Shown here piece after piece: positions 10,715 through 19,769 of a DNA stretch of 64,000 nucleotides. Numbering within the stretch: position 1 is the first letter of the stretch; every line of letters starts with the position of its first letter. Under the pieces are notes generated by a model that ran no database searches, was not told where the DNA came from, and saw nothing but the letters and a program-made list of their open reading frames with translations. Made by a program: the position numbers and the translations under genes. The DNA comes from RPQJ01 sp963744735 (GTDB taxonomy: Bacteria; Pseudomonadota; Gammaproteobacteria; Steroidobacterales; Steroidobacteraceae): assembly GCA_963744735.1 (NCBI GenBank), contig CAVUVH010000005.1:186001-250000 (forward strand), given 5' to 3'.

Positions 10715-10975
10715 ATGTCCCTGAACACTGTCGACCTGATCGGCTTCGCCGCCGGCGCCCTGACCACCGCGGCGTTCGTGCCGCAGGTGTTCAAGTCATG
10801 GCAGACGCGCGACCTGCGCGGCGTGTCCCTGAGGATGTACAGCCTGTTCACGCTCGGCGTGGCGTTGTGGCTGGCCTACGGCATCGCGGTGACGAGCTGG
10901 CCCGTCATCGTCTGCAATGCCATCACCCTCGTGCTCGCCGGCCTCGTGCTGGCCCTCAAGCTGCGCCATCGCTGA
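10715..10975 (+). CDS. SemiSWEET-type PQ-loop membrane protein
   Basis: An 86-residue protein with three predicted membrane helices and the PQ motif in AAFVPQVFKSWQTRD, typical of bacterial SemiSWEET sugar transporters, which work as dimers in the inner membrane. The length is close to that of characterised members. The ATG at 10715 is the only start that leaves a plausible N-terminal helix. It converges on the RidA gene with a gap of 19 bases. The substrate is not known. Confidence 0.88.
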   Translation: MSLNTVDLIGFAAGALTTAAFVPQVFKSWQTRDLRGVSLRMYSLFTLGVALWLAYGIAVTSWPVIVCNAITLVLAGLVLALKLRHR

Positions 10976-10994
10976 CGCCGCCGGCGCCCGCCCC

Positions 10995-11339
10995 TCACGC
11001 GGCGGCGATCACCTGGATCTCGACCTTGTAGTGCGGCGCCGCGAGCCGGGCCTCGACCGTGGCACGCGCCGGGGTGTGGCCGGCCGGCACCCACGCATCC
11101 CAGGCTGAGTTCATCTGCGCGAACGTGCCGATGTCGGCCAGGTAGATCGTCGCGCTCAGGATGCGGGTCTTGTCGCTGCCGGCCGCCGCCAGCAGGCGGT
11201 CGATGCTGGCAAGGATCTGCCGCGTCTGGCCGGCGACGTCGGCGGACGGGTCCTCGGCCACCTGCCCCGCCAGGTAAATCGTGTTGCCGTGCACGGCGGC
11301 CTGCGACATGCGCAGCCCGGTCTCCAGTCGCTTGATCAT
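10995..11339 (-). CDS. RidA/YjgF family protein
   Basis: A 114-residue member of the RidA family; characterised members hydrolyse reactive enamines and imines formed by pyridoxal-phosphate enzymes. The sequence holds the NTIYLAGQVAEDPSADVAGQ block, ILSATIYLADIGTF and a C-terminal ARATVEARLAAPHYKVEIQV, in which the arginine of the R-x-x-V/E-x-x-L segment is the usual active-site residue. The start at 11339 is supported by alignment of this core; the frame is also open upstream. It is a single gene between convergent and divergent neighbours. Confidence 0.9.
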   Translation of the reverse strand: MIKRLETGLRMSQAAVHGNTIYLAGQVAEDPSADVAGQTRQILASIDRLLAAAGSDKTRILSATIYLADIGTFAQMNSAWDAWVPAGHTPARATVEARLAAPHYKVEIQVIAAA

Positions 11340-11453
11340 CGGCGGTGCTCTCTTGCGGCCAGTCGAAGGGCCGGCAGGATGCCACAGGTCGACGGCGGAA
11401 TTCATGGCAGCCGCCGGCTGGCCCCGGCGCCGCGAGCCGGTATGCTAGTCGGG

Positions 11454-11942
11454 ATGTACCGCAGGCTCCTCAAGGCAGCGCACACCCTGGGCGCGATCGG
11501 CTTCATGGGCAGCCTCGCGGTGATCCTCATACTGGTGGCACAGACCGCCGTCGAACCCACGGCTGCATTCGCCTCGATCCGGCAGGGCATCGCCCTGATC
11601 AACCGCTGGCTGCTGACACCGTCGCTGCTGCTGGTGCTGGTCAGCGGCCTGCTCGCGATCGCGGCGACGGATGCCTACAAGGACGCCGGCTGGGCCTGGC
11701 TCAAGGCCCTGCTCGGCATCGTCGCCTTCGAAGGCACGCTGCTGACCATCGTCGGCTCGGGACGCAAGGCCGCCGAGCAGGCCGCGGCGGCCGTGGCCGG
11801 GCAAGCCGAAGCGATGGTTCAGGTGGCCGCATCGCTGCGCACCGAATGGGGCGCGTTGTGGCTGATGCTGGCCATCGGGCTCGCCAACCTGGTGCTCGCG
11901 ATCTGGCGACCGCGTCTCGGCCGGCGCCGGACTACCAGCTGA
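11454..11942 (+). CDS. Predicted integral membrane protein (DUF2269-like)
   Basis: A 162-residue protein with four hydrophobic segments: near residues 10 to 30, 48 to 68, 80 to 100 and 135 to 155. The first part (LLKAAHTLGAIGFMGSLAV) resembles the LK-x-x-H-x-x-x-A pattern of DUF2269 proteins; the assignment is tentative and the function is unknown. ATG 11454 is taken as the start; ATG 11442 in the same frame is an alternative. Its last 11 bases overlap the 3' end of the convergent bchJ. Confidence 0.6.
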   Translation: MYRRLLKAAHTLGAIGFMGSLAVILILVAQTAVEPTAAFASIRQGIALINRWLLTPSLLLVLVSGLLAIAATDAYKDAGWAWLKALLGIVAFEGTLLTIVGSGRKAAEQAAAAVAGQAEAMVQVAASLRTEWGALWLMLAIGLANLVLAIWRPRLGRRRTTS

Positions 11943-12591
11943 CCTCGAACACGCAGGCATTGGCGCCCTGCGCCTGGCACTCTGTTTCCGCGACCCTGGC
12001 GCTGGTGGCGACCACCTCGCGGAAGATGCGCTCGAACGTCGCCGCGTAGTAGGCGCACTGGGGCATGTCGCCCCGCACGCCGCGACAGATCGGGCAATCC
12101 CTGATCTGCAGCCGCCAGTACACGCGTGACCGGCCGCCGCCGCCCGCCCGCTCGACCTGCTCGCGCTCGAAGATGCCGCTGCCGGCAAACGTCCATGAAT
12201 GCTTGTCGACGGCGGCCAGCAGCGTGCGCGCGGCCAGCGCCGCGGGCATCAGCTTCATCACGCGCTGCGCCGGCCGGGGGATGCGATTCGCCAGCAGGTA
12301 CTCGCCCGTCAGCAGGCCGGCGTGGGCCGACACCTCGGCGGCTTCGGCGCCGCCGAGCTGCGACGGCAACGAGGTATAGAGCGCAGTGATCGCCCTTTCA
12401 TCGACCATTGCGTCCGGCAGCACCTCGAGAAATTCGGACTGGCCGGCCGCGCGGAACACGGCCGCTGTGCGCGCCCGGCCGTACCGCTCGTCGAGCGCCT
12501 CCACCAGGCGCAGGATCGCGTTCGGTCCGATGCGCGCCACATCCCCGCCGGCACCGTCGCCGGCGGGCTGTCCGCCGTCACCCGTGCTCAA
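11932..12591 (-). CDS. bchJ: Bacteriochlorophyll synthesis protein BchJ (V4R domain)
   Basis: Protein of the V4R family found in photosynthesis clusters; once called 4-vinyl reductase, it is now thought to assist that step or carry pigment intermediates. The sequence runs from ILRLVEALDERYGRARTAAV to the cysteine-bearing RDCPICRG segment and ends VFEVSW; 219 residues, no frameshift. The start is a TTG at 12591 whose TTGA overlaps the bchE stop, so translation is coupled to bchE. It is the left boundary of the photosynthesis cluster. Confidence 0.9.
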   Translation of the reverse strand: MSTGDGGQPAGDGAGGDVARIGPNAILRLVEALDERYGRARTAAVFRAAGQSEFLEVLPDAMVDERAITALYTSLPSQLGGAEAAEVSAHAGLLTGEYLLANRIPRPAQRVMKLMPAALAARTLLAAVDKHSWTFAGSGIFEREQVERAGGGGRSRVYWRLQIRDCPICRGVRGDMPQCAYYAATFERIFREVVATSARVAETECQAQGANACVFEVSW

Positions 12592-14239
12592 TGTTCGGCG
12601 AGCTCGGCGACGTCGGCCATCTGCTGGTCACCGCCGCCACAGGCCATGACTTTGACCGGCACCGGCACGGGCCGCCGGCCCTGGTAGCGGCCGTGGCCCT
12701 TGCCCTTGTAGTCGACGTCCGCCTCGAGGTCCGGACGATCGAGTTTCAGCTCCGCGATCTGCCCGGCGTTCAGCACCTTGGTCTCGTCGAAGCCGAGGTC
12801 CCACTCGGCGTTGACGCCGTTGAACTTGAGCCGCTCGAGATCGTAGAACTTCTTGGTCCAGGTGGTCTTGGCGAACGCCTTCAGGCAGCCCAGCATGTAC
12901 CTGCGCTTGAACTTGTCGCGCTGCCAGGGATACGAAGGAAGCTCTTGCGCATGTAGAAGCGCGCGTAGTTCTTCAGCACGCCCTTCAGCACCTGGTCGCG
13001 CGGTCATGGCCTCGGGCTGGATGATCGGCGTGACGAAGTTGTACTTGGCGTAGTCGCGCACCTCGACCTTGTCGCCGAGCTCCTCGAACAGCTCGGCGAA
13101 CGGCCACGGCGTGTACATGTTCCAGTTGACCATGTCCGGCTTCCAGTCCTGGGCCAGCCGGTAGGTCTCCTCGATGGTCTCCGGGTCTCGTTCTCGAGGC
13201 CCATGATGAACTGGGCCTCGGCCACCATGCCGGCGTCGTTGAGCAGCTTGATCGCCAGCTTGTTCTGCTCGACCGTGGTCTGCTTGCGGAAGCGGTCGAG
13301 CTTCAACTGGGCGGCCGCCTCGGTGCCGAGCGAGACATGCACCAGCCCCGCCTTGCGGTACAGGGGCAGCAGGTCGCGGTCGCGCAGGATGTCGGTCACG
13401 CGCGTGTTGATGCCCCACTTCACGCCGAGCTCGCGCTCGATCAGTTCCTCGCACAGCGCGATGAACTTGCGCGCGGTTGATGGTCGGCTCTTCGTCCGCC
13501 AGGATGAAGAAGCCGACCTTGTACTGCTGCACCAGCACCTCGATCTCGTCGACGAACTTCTCGGGGTCGCGCGTGCGGTACGTGCGCCAGAACTTCCACT
13601 GCGAGCAGAAGCGGCAGGTGAACGGGCAGCCGCGCGCGAAGTTCGGCACCGCCACGCGGCAGTTGAGCGGGATGTAGATGTACTTGTCCCACTCGAGCAG
13701 CGACCAGTCGGGCGTCAGCGCATCCAGGTCCTGGATCACCGGGCGCGCCGGGGTCGCCACCAGCTTGCCGTCCTCGAGGAAGGCGATGCCCTGGATCTCG
13801 CGGCGGCGCGCCGAGGTGGGTGCCGTCCGCGATCGCCTGCAGCAGGTTGACGATGATCTCCTCGCCCTCGCCGCGCACGATGTAGTCGATCCAGGGCGCT
13901 TCGCGCGAGCACCTGCGCGTACATGAAGGTCGGGTGGATGCCGCCCAGCACGGTCACGCAGTTCGGCATCTCGCGCCGCGCGATCTGCAGCGTCTTCTGC
14001 GCCTTGTAGATCATCGGCGTGATCGCGGTGGCCAGCACCACGTCGGGCGCATTGGCGCGGATCAGTTCCGCGAGCTTCTCGTCGGGGATGTCGTTGGTCA
14101 TCGCATCGACGAAGCGGACGTTGGTGAAGCCGGCGTGCTTCAGCGCGCCGCCGATGTAGGCGACCCAGCCCGGCGGCCAGTTGCCGGCGATCTCCGCGCC
14201 GCCGCAGTGATAGTTCGGCTGGATCATCAGTACGCGCAT
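12588..14239 (-). CDS. bchE: Anaerobic Mg-protoporphyrin IX monomethyl ester cyclase BchE (frameshifted)
   Basis: B12-dependent radical SAM enzyme that closes the isocyclic ring of bacteriochlorophyll without oxygen. The N-terminal B12-binding half starts MRVLMIQPNYHCGGAEIAGN and includes PNCVTVLGGIHPTF. The radical SAM half has NFARGCPFTCRFCSQWKFWR with the CxxxCxxC cluster ligands. Breaks near 12940, 13010, 13190, 13480, 13820 and 13900 move the reading through all three frames, but both sides always match the family, so they are read as sequence errors. About 550 residues are expected. It leads bchJ and faces a PpsR-type operator. Confidence 0.93.
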
Positions 14240-14313
14240 GATTCTTTCCCCCGGCAGGCGCGGCGCGAAAAGCGGCCGCGGTGCGTGCTGTGCGATAAAA
14301 TGTACAACTTGAT

Positions 14314-14331
14314 TGTCAGCACAAGTTGACG
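14314..14331. promoter_or_regulatory. PpsR/CrtJ-type operator upstream of bchE
   Basis: TGTCA-GCACAAGT-TGACG matches the TGTCA-N8-TGACA palindrome with one mismatch. A second, overlapping half-site pair TGTAC-N8-TGTCA spans 14301-14318. The site lies in the 95-base gap between bchE (minus) and the hydrolase gene (plus) and could control either. Confidence 0.65.
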
Positions 14332-14334
14332 GTA

Positions 14335-15099
14335 ATGACCCAACGAGCGCACGGCAAGGGCTGGGTGCGGCCCCTGCGGTTTGTCCTTACGACGGCGCTA
14401 TTGCTGCTGAGCGTTGCGTCGACGGCACAGCCGCGCACCCTGCAACTGCGGCTCGATGGGCAGGACACCCGGGTGGACGTATTCGAACCGGTCACGACCG
14501 GCTCCGTGGACTCAGTCCACGATGCCGTGATCCTTGCGCATGGCTTCACGCGCGACCGGACGACGATGACAGGCCACGCCATCGCGCTCGCCGGCGACGG
14601 TGTCTGGGTCATCGTGCCGGACCTGCCCTATCTCATGGACTCGCGCGACAACGCGTTGGTGTTGCGCGAACTGCTGCAGTGGCTGCAGCAGGGCAAGGCC
14701 GGCGCTCGACTCGATCGCTTCGTGCTGGTGGGGTTCTCCGCCGGCGGGCTGTCCGCACTGCTGGCGGCCGACGCGCCAGGCGTCGTGGCGTATGTCGGCC
14801 TCGATCCCTTCGATCGGCCCGGGGGTATCGGCCTGGCGGCCGCACGCAAGCTGCAGCGGCCGGCATTCCTGTTGCGCGGACCCAGCGCCGCCTGCAATGC
14901 GTACTCGATCGCAGAACCCTGGGTGCAGGCGCTGCCGCACCTGGTCGTGGACCGGCAGTTGCCGCAGGCGAGTCACTGCGACTTCGAGGCGCCCACCGAC
15001 GCGTTGTGCCGGTTCGTGTGCGGCGCTACGACCGACGCGAACCAGGCGATCGTGCGCAGCTTCCTGCGCCAGGCCGTGCGTGTATCGATGCCGCGCTGA
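14335..15099 (+). CDS. Secreted alpha/beta hydrolase with chlorophyllase-like layout
   Basis: A 254-residue protein with a signal peptide (basic start, then VLTTALLLLSVASTAQP, likely cut after ASTA). The mature part shows ILAHGFTRDRTTMTGHA, the nucleophile elbow VGFSAGGLSA with the catalytic serine, an aspartate in GLDPFDRP and a late histidine in ASHCDFE, a full catalytic triad. The short lipase-type elbow and compact size recall the chlorophyllase/PET-hydrolase group; the substrate is unknown. It is free of frameshifts, unlike neighbours. ATG 14335 is chosen over TTG 14326, which lies in the operator. Confidence 0.75.
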   Translation: MTQRAHGKGWVRPLRFVLTTALLLLSVASTAQPRTLQLRLDGQDTRVDVFEPVTTGSVDSVHDAVILAHGFTRDRTTMTGHAIALAGDGVWVIVPDLPYLMDSRDNALVLRELLQWLQQGKAGARLDRFVLVGFSAGGLSALLAADAPGVVAYVGLDPFDRPGGIGLAAARKLQRPAFLLRGPSAACNAYSIAEPWVQALPHLVVDRQLPQASHCDFEAPTDALCRFVCGATTDANQAIVRSFLRQAVRVSMPR

Positions 15100-15382
15100 T
15101 CAGGTGCGGGCCGCGTGCCGCGGCCAGCGCAGGCCGAGGTCCACCAGGTGGCCGGCCAGGCCCAGCACCAGCCATGGACGCGATCGCAGCGCTGCCCGAG
15201 TCCGTCAGCGCGGCGCGCAGCGCCAGCATGAGAAAGGCGCCGGCCAGGAGGTTGGGCCAGAGCCGCACGGGCGCGATGCCGCGGCCCGTCTTGCGGTACA
15301 GCCACCCGAGCGCGAGGCCCTCGACCGCCATCAGCACGAGGATCAGGTCGATGACCCGCCCACCGGCGAACAGTGCGTCCAC
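15100..15382 (-). CDS. Small membrane protein of unknown function (one frameshift)
   Basis: About 93 residues with two to three hydrophobic segments (VIDLILVLMAVEGLALGWLY, then NLLAGAFLMLALRAAL and LGLAGHLVDLGLRW). A shift near 15160 is needed to join the second and third parts and to reach TGA at 15100. The start is a GTG at 15382. Its end abuts the hydrolase stop on the other strand. It belongs to the minus-strand group upstream of tspO and bchP; I do not recognise a family. Confidence 0.55.
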
Positions 15383-15424
15383 GTGCGCGTCACGGCCGGC
15401 GGTGCGGGCCGCCGGCGCAACCGT

Positions 15425-15616
15425 TCAGTGATCGAAGCGGCCGAACGCTGCATCCAGCGTGCGGTCGAAGAACGTCCGCACGCGGTCGGCGAGCGAGGGC
15501 TTGGGCCGCGTGCTCATGGCGCGCAAGGGCACGGCGTTGAACGCCTGCGGTCGCGAATAGCGGCCCTGGCTGGTGGCGGGTGTCGAGACGTCGGACCTGC
15601 GTAGTGTTCCCATCAT
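15425..15616 (-). CDS. Hypothetical 63-residue protein
   Basis: Small basic protein, MMGTLRRSDVSTPATSQGRY to LDAAFGRFDH, without membrane segments. A GGGGAGAG ribosome-binding site lies seven bases before the ATG pair at 15616, which supports it being real. It sits between tspO and a small membrane gene. No family is recognised. Confidence 0.5.
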   Translation of the reverse strand: MMGTLRRSDVSTPATSQGRYSRPQAFNAVPLRAMSTRPKPSLADRVRTFFDRTLDAAFGRFDH

Positions 15617-15667
15617 CGTTGCTCTCCCCTCGCTGCGTTGCGGGTTGTAGCCGTCGTTCTGTGCCGG

Positions 15668-16168
15668 TCAGCCGGCGGTCGTCGATTGATTGAGCTGCAC
15701 GATCGTGAAGTTGAGGACCGCGGCGAAGCTGACCCAGGCCAGGTATGGCAGCAGCAACGCCGCTGCGGCGCGCGAGCGCGGCCACAACAGCACGATCAGG
15801 GCAAGGACCGAGGCCCACAGCAGCGGCACCTCGAGCAGCGCCAGGTCGGGGCGCTGCAGGCGGAAGAACAGCAGGCTCCACAGCAGGTTGAGGCCCGCGT
15901 TGGCGAGAAACAGCACCAGCAGCAGTGAACGCGTGCGGGAATCCCCTGCAGCGCGCCAGCCCATCACCCCGGCAAAGACGGCGCAGACGAAGATCAGTGT
16001 CCACGCCGGGCCGAACAGCCAGTCGGGCGGCTGCCACGAGGGCTTGGCCAGGTCGAAATACCAATCGCCGATATTGGTGAGCGCGCCGCCGAGGCCCGCC
16101 ACGCACACGGCAACGAAGCCGGCGACGACCCAGTGCAGCGGCCGGGCATTGACCTGGCCCTGCGTCAT
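15668..16168 (-). CDS. tspO: TspO/MBR family tryptophan-rich sensory protein (CrtK)
   Basis: Outer- or inner-membrane porphyrin-binding protein with five helices; in Rhodobacter it modulates photosynthesis gene expression in response to oxygen. Family marks include NIGDWYFDLAKPSWQPPDW, FGPAWTLIFV, and NAGLNLLWSLLFFRLQRPDL with the conserved N-x-x-W-S-x-x-F-F pattern. The 166-residue length is normal and there is no frameshift. Its ATG overlaps the bchP stop in an ATGA, so it is translated after bchP. Confidence 0.93.
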   Translation of the reverse strand: MTQGQVNARPLHWVVAGFVAVCVAGLGGALTNIGDWYFDLAKPSWQPPDWLFGPAWTLIFVCAVFAGVMGWRAAGDSRTRSLLLVLFLANAGLNLLWSLLFFRLQRPDLALLEVPLLWASVLALIVLLWPRSRAAAALLLPYLAWVSFAAVLNFTIVQLNQSTTAG

Positions 16169-17382
16169 GTGCGGGCCAGTCCGACCAGGTGCGCGATGTC
16201 CTTGAAGAAGACGCGCACGTGCGCCAGCGGCCGCGAGCGCACGAGTTCCTTGTTCATGTAGGACTCCCAGGTGAGCTGCTGCACGTCGCGGTCGCGGCAG
16301 ATCTTGACGAAGTGCTCGCGCCGCCGGTCGCTCGAGTACCAGAAGCGCTGCATCATCCCCAGCACCCAGAAGACGCGCCCGTGCGCCTGCATGAAGCGCT
16401 TGCGGCGGGCATTGGCGAGTGCCGCGCATCGCCGGTGGCGAGGCAGGCCGCGACGGCCTCGGCGGCCAGGCGGCCGCCGGTCATGGCGTAGTAGATGCCC
16501 TCGCCCGAGGCCGGCGCCACGACGCCGGCGGCGTCGCCGGCCAGCACCACGTCGCGGCCGTTGTCCCAGCGCGGCAGCGGCTTCAGCGGGATCGGCGCGC
16601 CTTCGCGGCGCACGGTCTCGACGCCATCCAGGCCGGTGCTGGCCGCGCAGCGCGCCGACCGCCTGGCGCAGCGAGAAACCCTTGTGGGCACTGCCGACGC
16701 CGATGCTGACCGTGTCGCCGTGCGGGAAGATCCAGGCGTAGAAATCGGGCGAGAGCTTGCCCTGGTAGTACACGTCGCAGCGCGTCGCGTCGTAGTCGGC
16801 GCTGGCCCGCCGCGGGCGCGCGCACGATCTCGTGGTAGGCGGAGACGTAGCGCACCTGGTCGGCGCCGGGAACGCACTGCGCGCGCCACGGCCGAGTTGG
16901 CGCCGTCGGCGCCGATGACCGTGCGTGCGCGCACCTGTCGTCGACCGGCAGGCCGTCATGGTCCGGCGTCGCGGTAAGTGCACCACCGCGGTGCCGTCGG
17001 CATCGCGCGTGATGCGCTCGAACGTGCCGGTCGGCGCGCGTCGCGCCGGCTCAGCGCCGCGCGCTGCGCGCAGCCATTCGTCGAACGTGGTCGCGGTCGA
17101 CCATGCCGACGAAGCCGCCGCTCGATCGGCATGTCGACGCGCCGCTCGGCCGGCGAGATCATGCGCGCCGAGCGTGATGCGCGCCACCAGCAGCGATTCG
17201 GGGATGTCGAAGTCGCTGCATCAGCCGCGGCGGGATGGCGCCGCCGCAGGGCTTGATGCGCCCGGCGCGGTCGAGCAGCAGCACGCTGCGGCCCTGCCGC
17301 GCCAGGTCGTCGGCCGCGGTGGCGCCGGCCGGGCCGCCGCCGACCACGACCACATCGAACGTCTGGCGCTGCTGTCGGTCAT
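16165..17382 (-). CDS. bchP: Geranylgeranyl reductase BchP (frameshifted)
   Basis: FAD-dependent enzyme that reduces the geranylgeranyl tail of bacteriochlorophyll to phytyl. The N-terminus reads TFDVVVVGGGPAGATAADDL (Rossmann FAD motif), then KPCGGAIPP; later parts include SPDFYAWIFPHGDTVSIG and VVLAGDAAGVVAPASGEGIY, the second FAD motif. Several single-base shifts break the frame, but the family sequence can be followed to the end HLVGLART. About 404 residues are expected. The ATGA overlaps with the transporter upstream and tspO downstream indicate coupled translation. Confidence 0.92.
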
Positions 17383-18769
17383 TCGGCCGCCTCGCGTGCG
17401 TAAGGCAGATGGCCGGCGAGGCCGCGGCCCGGCGCGCCCGGGCGCCGTGCCGGCGACGCGCATCGCGCCGGCTCGCCGAGCAATCACGCCGCCCACAGGA
17501 AGAGCAGCGCCTCGAGCCGCGAAGACGATGCCGTAGGCGTAGGCCGGCGTCGGCGACGAACCAGCGCGCGCCAGGTCGACTGCCGCCGTGCCGAGCAGCC
17601 GCCGAGCCCGAAGGCGATGGCCTGCGCCGCGCCCCACAGGCCCATGCGCACGCCTTCGCGCCCGCCGCGGCCCGCGGCCGGCCAGCGCCATCATCGAGCC
17701 GATGGCGGCGACCGCGAACGCGCCGTTGGCCACGCCGAGCGCGAACACGTTGGCGCGCAGCGGCCAGCCGTCGGGCCGACGAGCGCCGCCAGCAGGCGAG
17801 CGCGAGCAGCGCGAGCGCCGAGGCGACGCAGCCGCCGATGCTCCAGCAGCCGCAGCGCAGCCGGCGTCGAGCGACCGCGCCACGTGCCGAGCGACGCCGA
17901 CCAGCACCATGCCGAGCAGCACGCCGCCGTGCTGCAGGCCGGAGAGCTGCGTCGACTGCGCCCGGCGTCATGCCGAACACGATGCCGGCGAACGGCTCGA
18001 GGATCAGGTCCTGCGCGCTGTAGGCCAGCATCGAGACGAAGACGAAGATCGTGAAGCGGCGCGCCTGCGGCTCGGCCCAGACTTCAGCGCAGCGCGGCGC
18101 GGAACGAGCCGCGCGCCGCATGGCGGCGTCCTGCGGCAGCGCGCGCGCTCGCGCGCGGCCTTCGATGCCGCGCACCGCGAGCAGCGGCGACGCAGAACGC
18201 CAGCGACCGCAGACGCACGCCGGTGACGAGCACCAGCCGCTCGGCGAGTGAACGGATCGAGGAAGTGGCCGGCGATCGCCGCGGTGACGATGAAGCCCGC
18301 GATCATCATGATCCAGACGATCGTCGCCGCCGCCGCGCGCCGGCGCCGGATCGACGCGCTTGGCCAGCAGCACCAGCAGCGAGGTGCCGGCGGCGCCCGA
18401 CGCCGAGGCCGATCGCGACGAAGGCGGCACGCCGAGCGCGATGCCCGCGAAGCGGTCGCGTCGCCATCCAGGCCGTGGCGACCGCCGCCGCGACGCCGCC
18501 GACCGCGAGCACCGCCATGCCGCCGATGATCCAGGGCGTGCGCCGGCCGCCGACGTCGGAGCCGTGGCCCAGGCGCGGCCGCAGCATCTGCACGACGTAG
18601 TGCAGCGCGACCAGCACGCCCGGCAGCAGCGCCGGCAGCGCCAGTCGACCACCATCACGCGGTTGAGCGTCGAGGTGGTCAGCACGACGATCGCGCCGAG
18701 CGCGGTCTGCACCAGCGCCGAGCCGGACGATGCCGAGCCAGCCGAGCGGTGCGCCGCGTGGCGACTCAT
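17379..18769 (-). CDS. PucC-type MFS protein of the BCH2/G115 group (frameshifted)
   Basis: Twelve-helix membrane protein of the BCH2/PucC/LhaA family, encoded between bchG and bchP in many purple bacteria and thought to deliver pigment or assist antenna assembly. The N-terminus ALVQTALGAIVVLTTSTLNR holds the family TTSTLNRVM motif, followed by ALHYVVQMLRPRLGHGSDVG and RRTPWIIGGM. C-terminal helices are scattered over three frames by many single-base shifts. It is distinct from the second family member lhaA at 31.4 kb. ATGA overlaps join it to bchG and bchP. Confidence 0.87.
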
Positions 18770-19681
18770 GCGCCGAGCCCGCGCAGCGCGAACGCGGTGA
18801 CCATCATGCCGAGCACGAACAGCGGCACGCCGAAGCCGCTGTACCAGAGCGCCGCGCTCGCGCGGCGCGGCGAGGAAGCGCAGCATCATCCGCACCTGCA
18901 CCACCAGCAGCGCGCGCGACGGCAGCCGCGTGCAGCGGCTGCGCACCAGGCGAGCAGCAGCGCGATCACCACGACCTGCGGCAGCAGCCATGAACGAGCA
19001 GGCCGCGCGCGCGGCGCGCGTCGACGCCGAGCTGCACCGGCAGCGAGCCGATGCCCATGCGCCGGTCGCCCTCGATCGACTTGAAGTCGTTCAGCGTCAT
19101 GATGCCGTGCGCGCCGACGCTGTAGAGCGCGGCAGCCAGCGAGCGTGCGCGCATCGGGCAGCGCCGCCGGCCATCACCGCGGCGCCGGTGAACCAGGGCA
19201 GGCCTTCGTAGCAGGCGCCGCAGGCCGCGTTGCCCCACCAGCCGTTGTGCTTCAGCCGCAGCGGCGGCGCGCTGTAGGCCCAGGCCAGCAGCAGGCCGAC
19301 GACGGCCGCGGCGAAGCCCCAGGGGCCGAGCGCGGTCGCCACCAGCAGCGACAGCAGCGTCCAGCACGATCGCGATGTACAGGCCCCAGCGGCCGGGCAT
19401 GCGGCCCGACGGGATCGGCCGCTGCGGCTCGTTGATGGCGTCGACGTGGCGGTCGAACCAGTCGTTCACCGCCTGGCTGGTGGCGCAGACCAGCGGCCCG
19501 GCGAGCAGCACGCCGGCGAGCAGCAGCGGCCAGCGGCCGTGCCAGCGGCACGCCCGGACGAGACCACGCCGCAGGCGAAGGCCCACATCGGCGGAAACCA
19601 GGTGATCGGCTTCAGCAGCTCGACGACGGCCGGGAGCGCAGACTGCGGCTCGAGGACCCCGGGCGTGGCGTAGCGTGACAT
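18766..19681 (-). CDS. bchG: Bacteriochlorophyll synthase BchG (frameshifted)
   Basis: UbiA-type prenyltransferase that esterifies bacteriochlorophyllide with geranylgeranyl diphosphate. The start reads MSRYATPGVLEPQSALPAVV, then LKPITWFPPMWAFACGVVSS. The catalytic aspartate-rich loop is SQAVNDWFDRHVDAINEPQR, and the second motif is TLNDFKSIEGDRRMG. Two shifts within about 20 bases near 19550 and several more later break the frame. About 303 residues expected. The sigma70-like promoter found upstream leaves almost no leader before this ATG. Confidence 0.94.
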
Positions 19682-19687
19682 GACTGC

Positions 19688-19728
19688 AACATAAGCCTGA
19701 CACTCCAATGCGTCAAGCTAGATTTACA
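19688..19728 (-). promoter_or_regulatory. bchG promoter with PpsR-type operator
   Basis: On the minus strand TGTAA-ATCTAGCT-TGACG (19711-19728) matches TGTCA-N8-TGACA with two mismatches. Its TTGACG end forms a -35 element, followed after 17 bases by TATGTT (19688-19693). A repressor bound there would block the promoter. Confidence 0.6.
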
Positions 19729-19769
19729 GTCGTCGTCGGCCCGACCGTCGGCCGACCTGCGTCGACGGG

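Noticed and set aside
17379..18769. Second lhaA or pucC tied to LH2
   Set aside because: Its place between bchG and bchP matches the BCH2/G115 group, and no pucBA genes are near.
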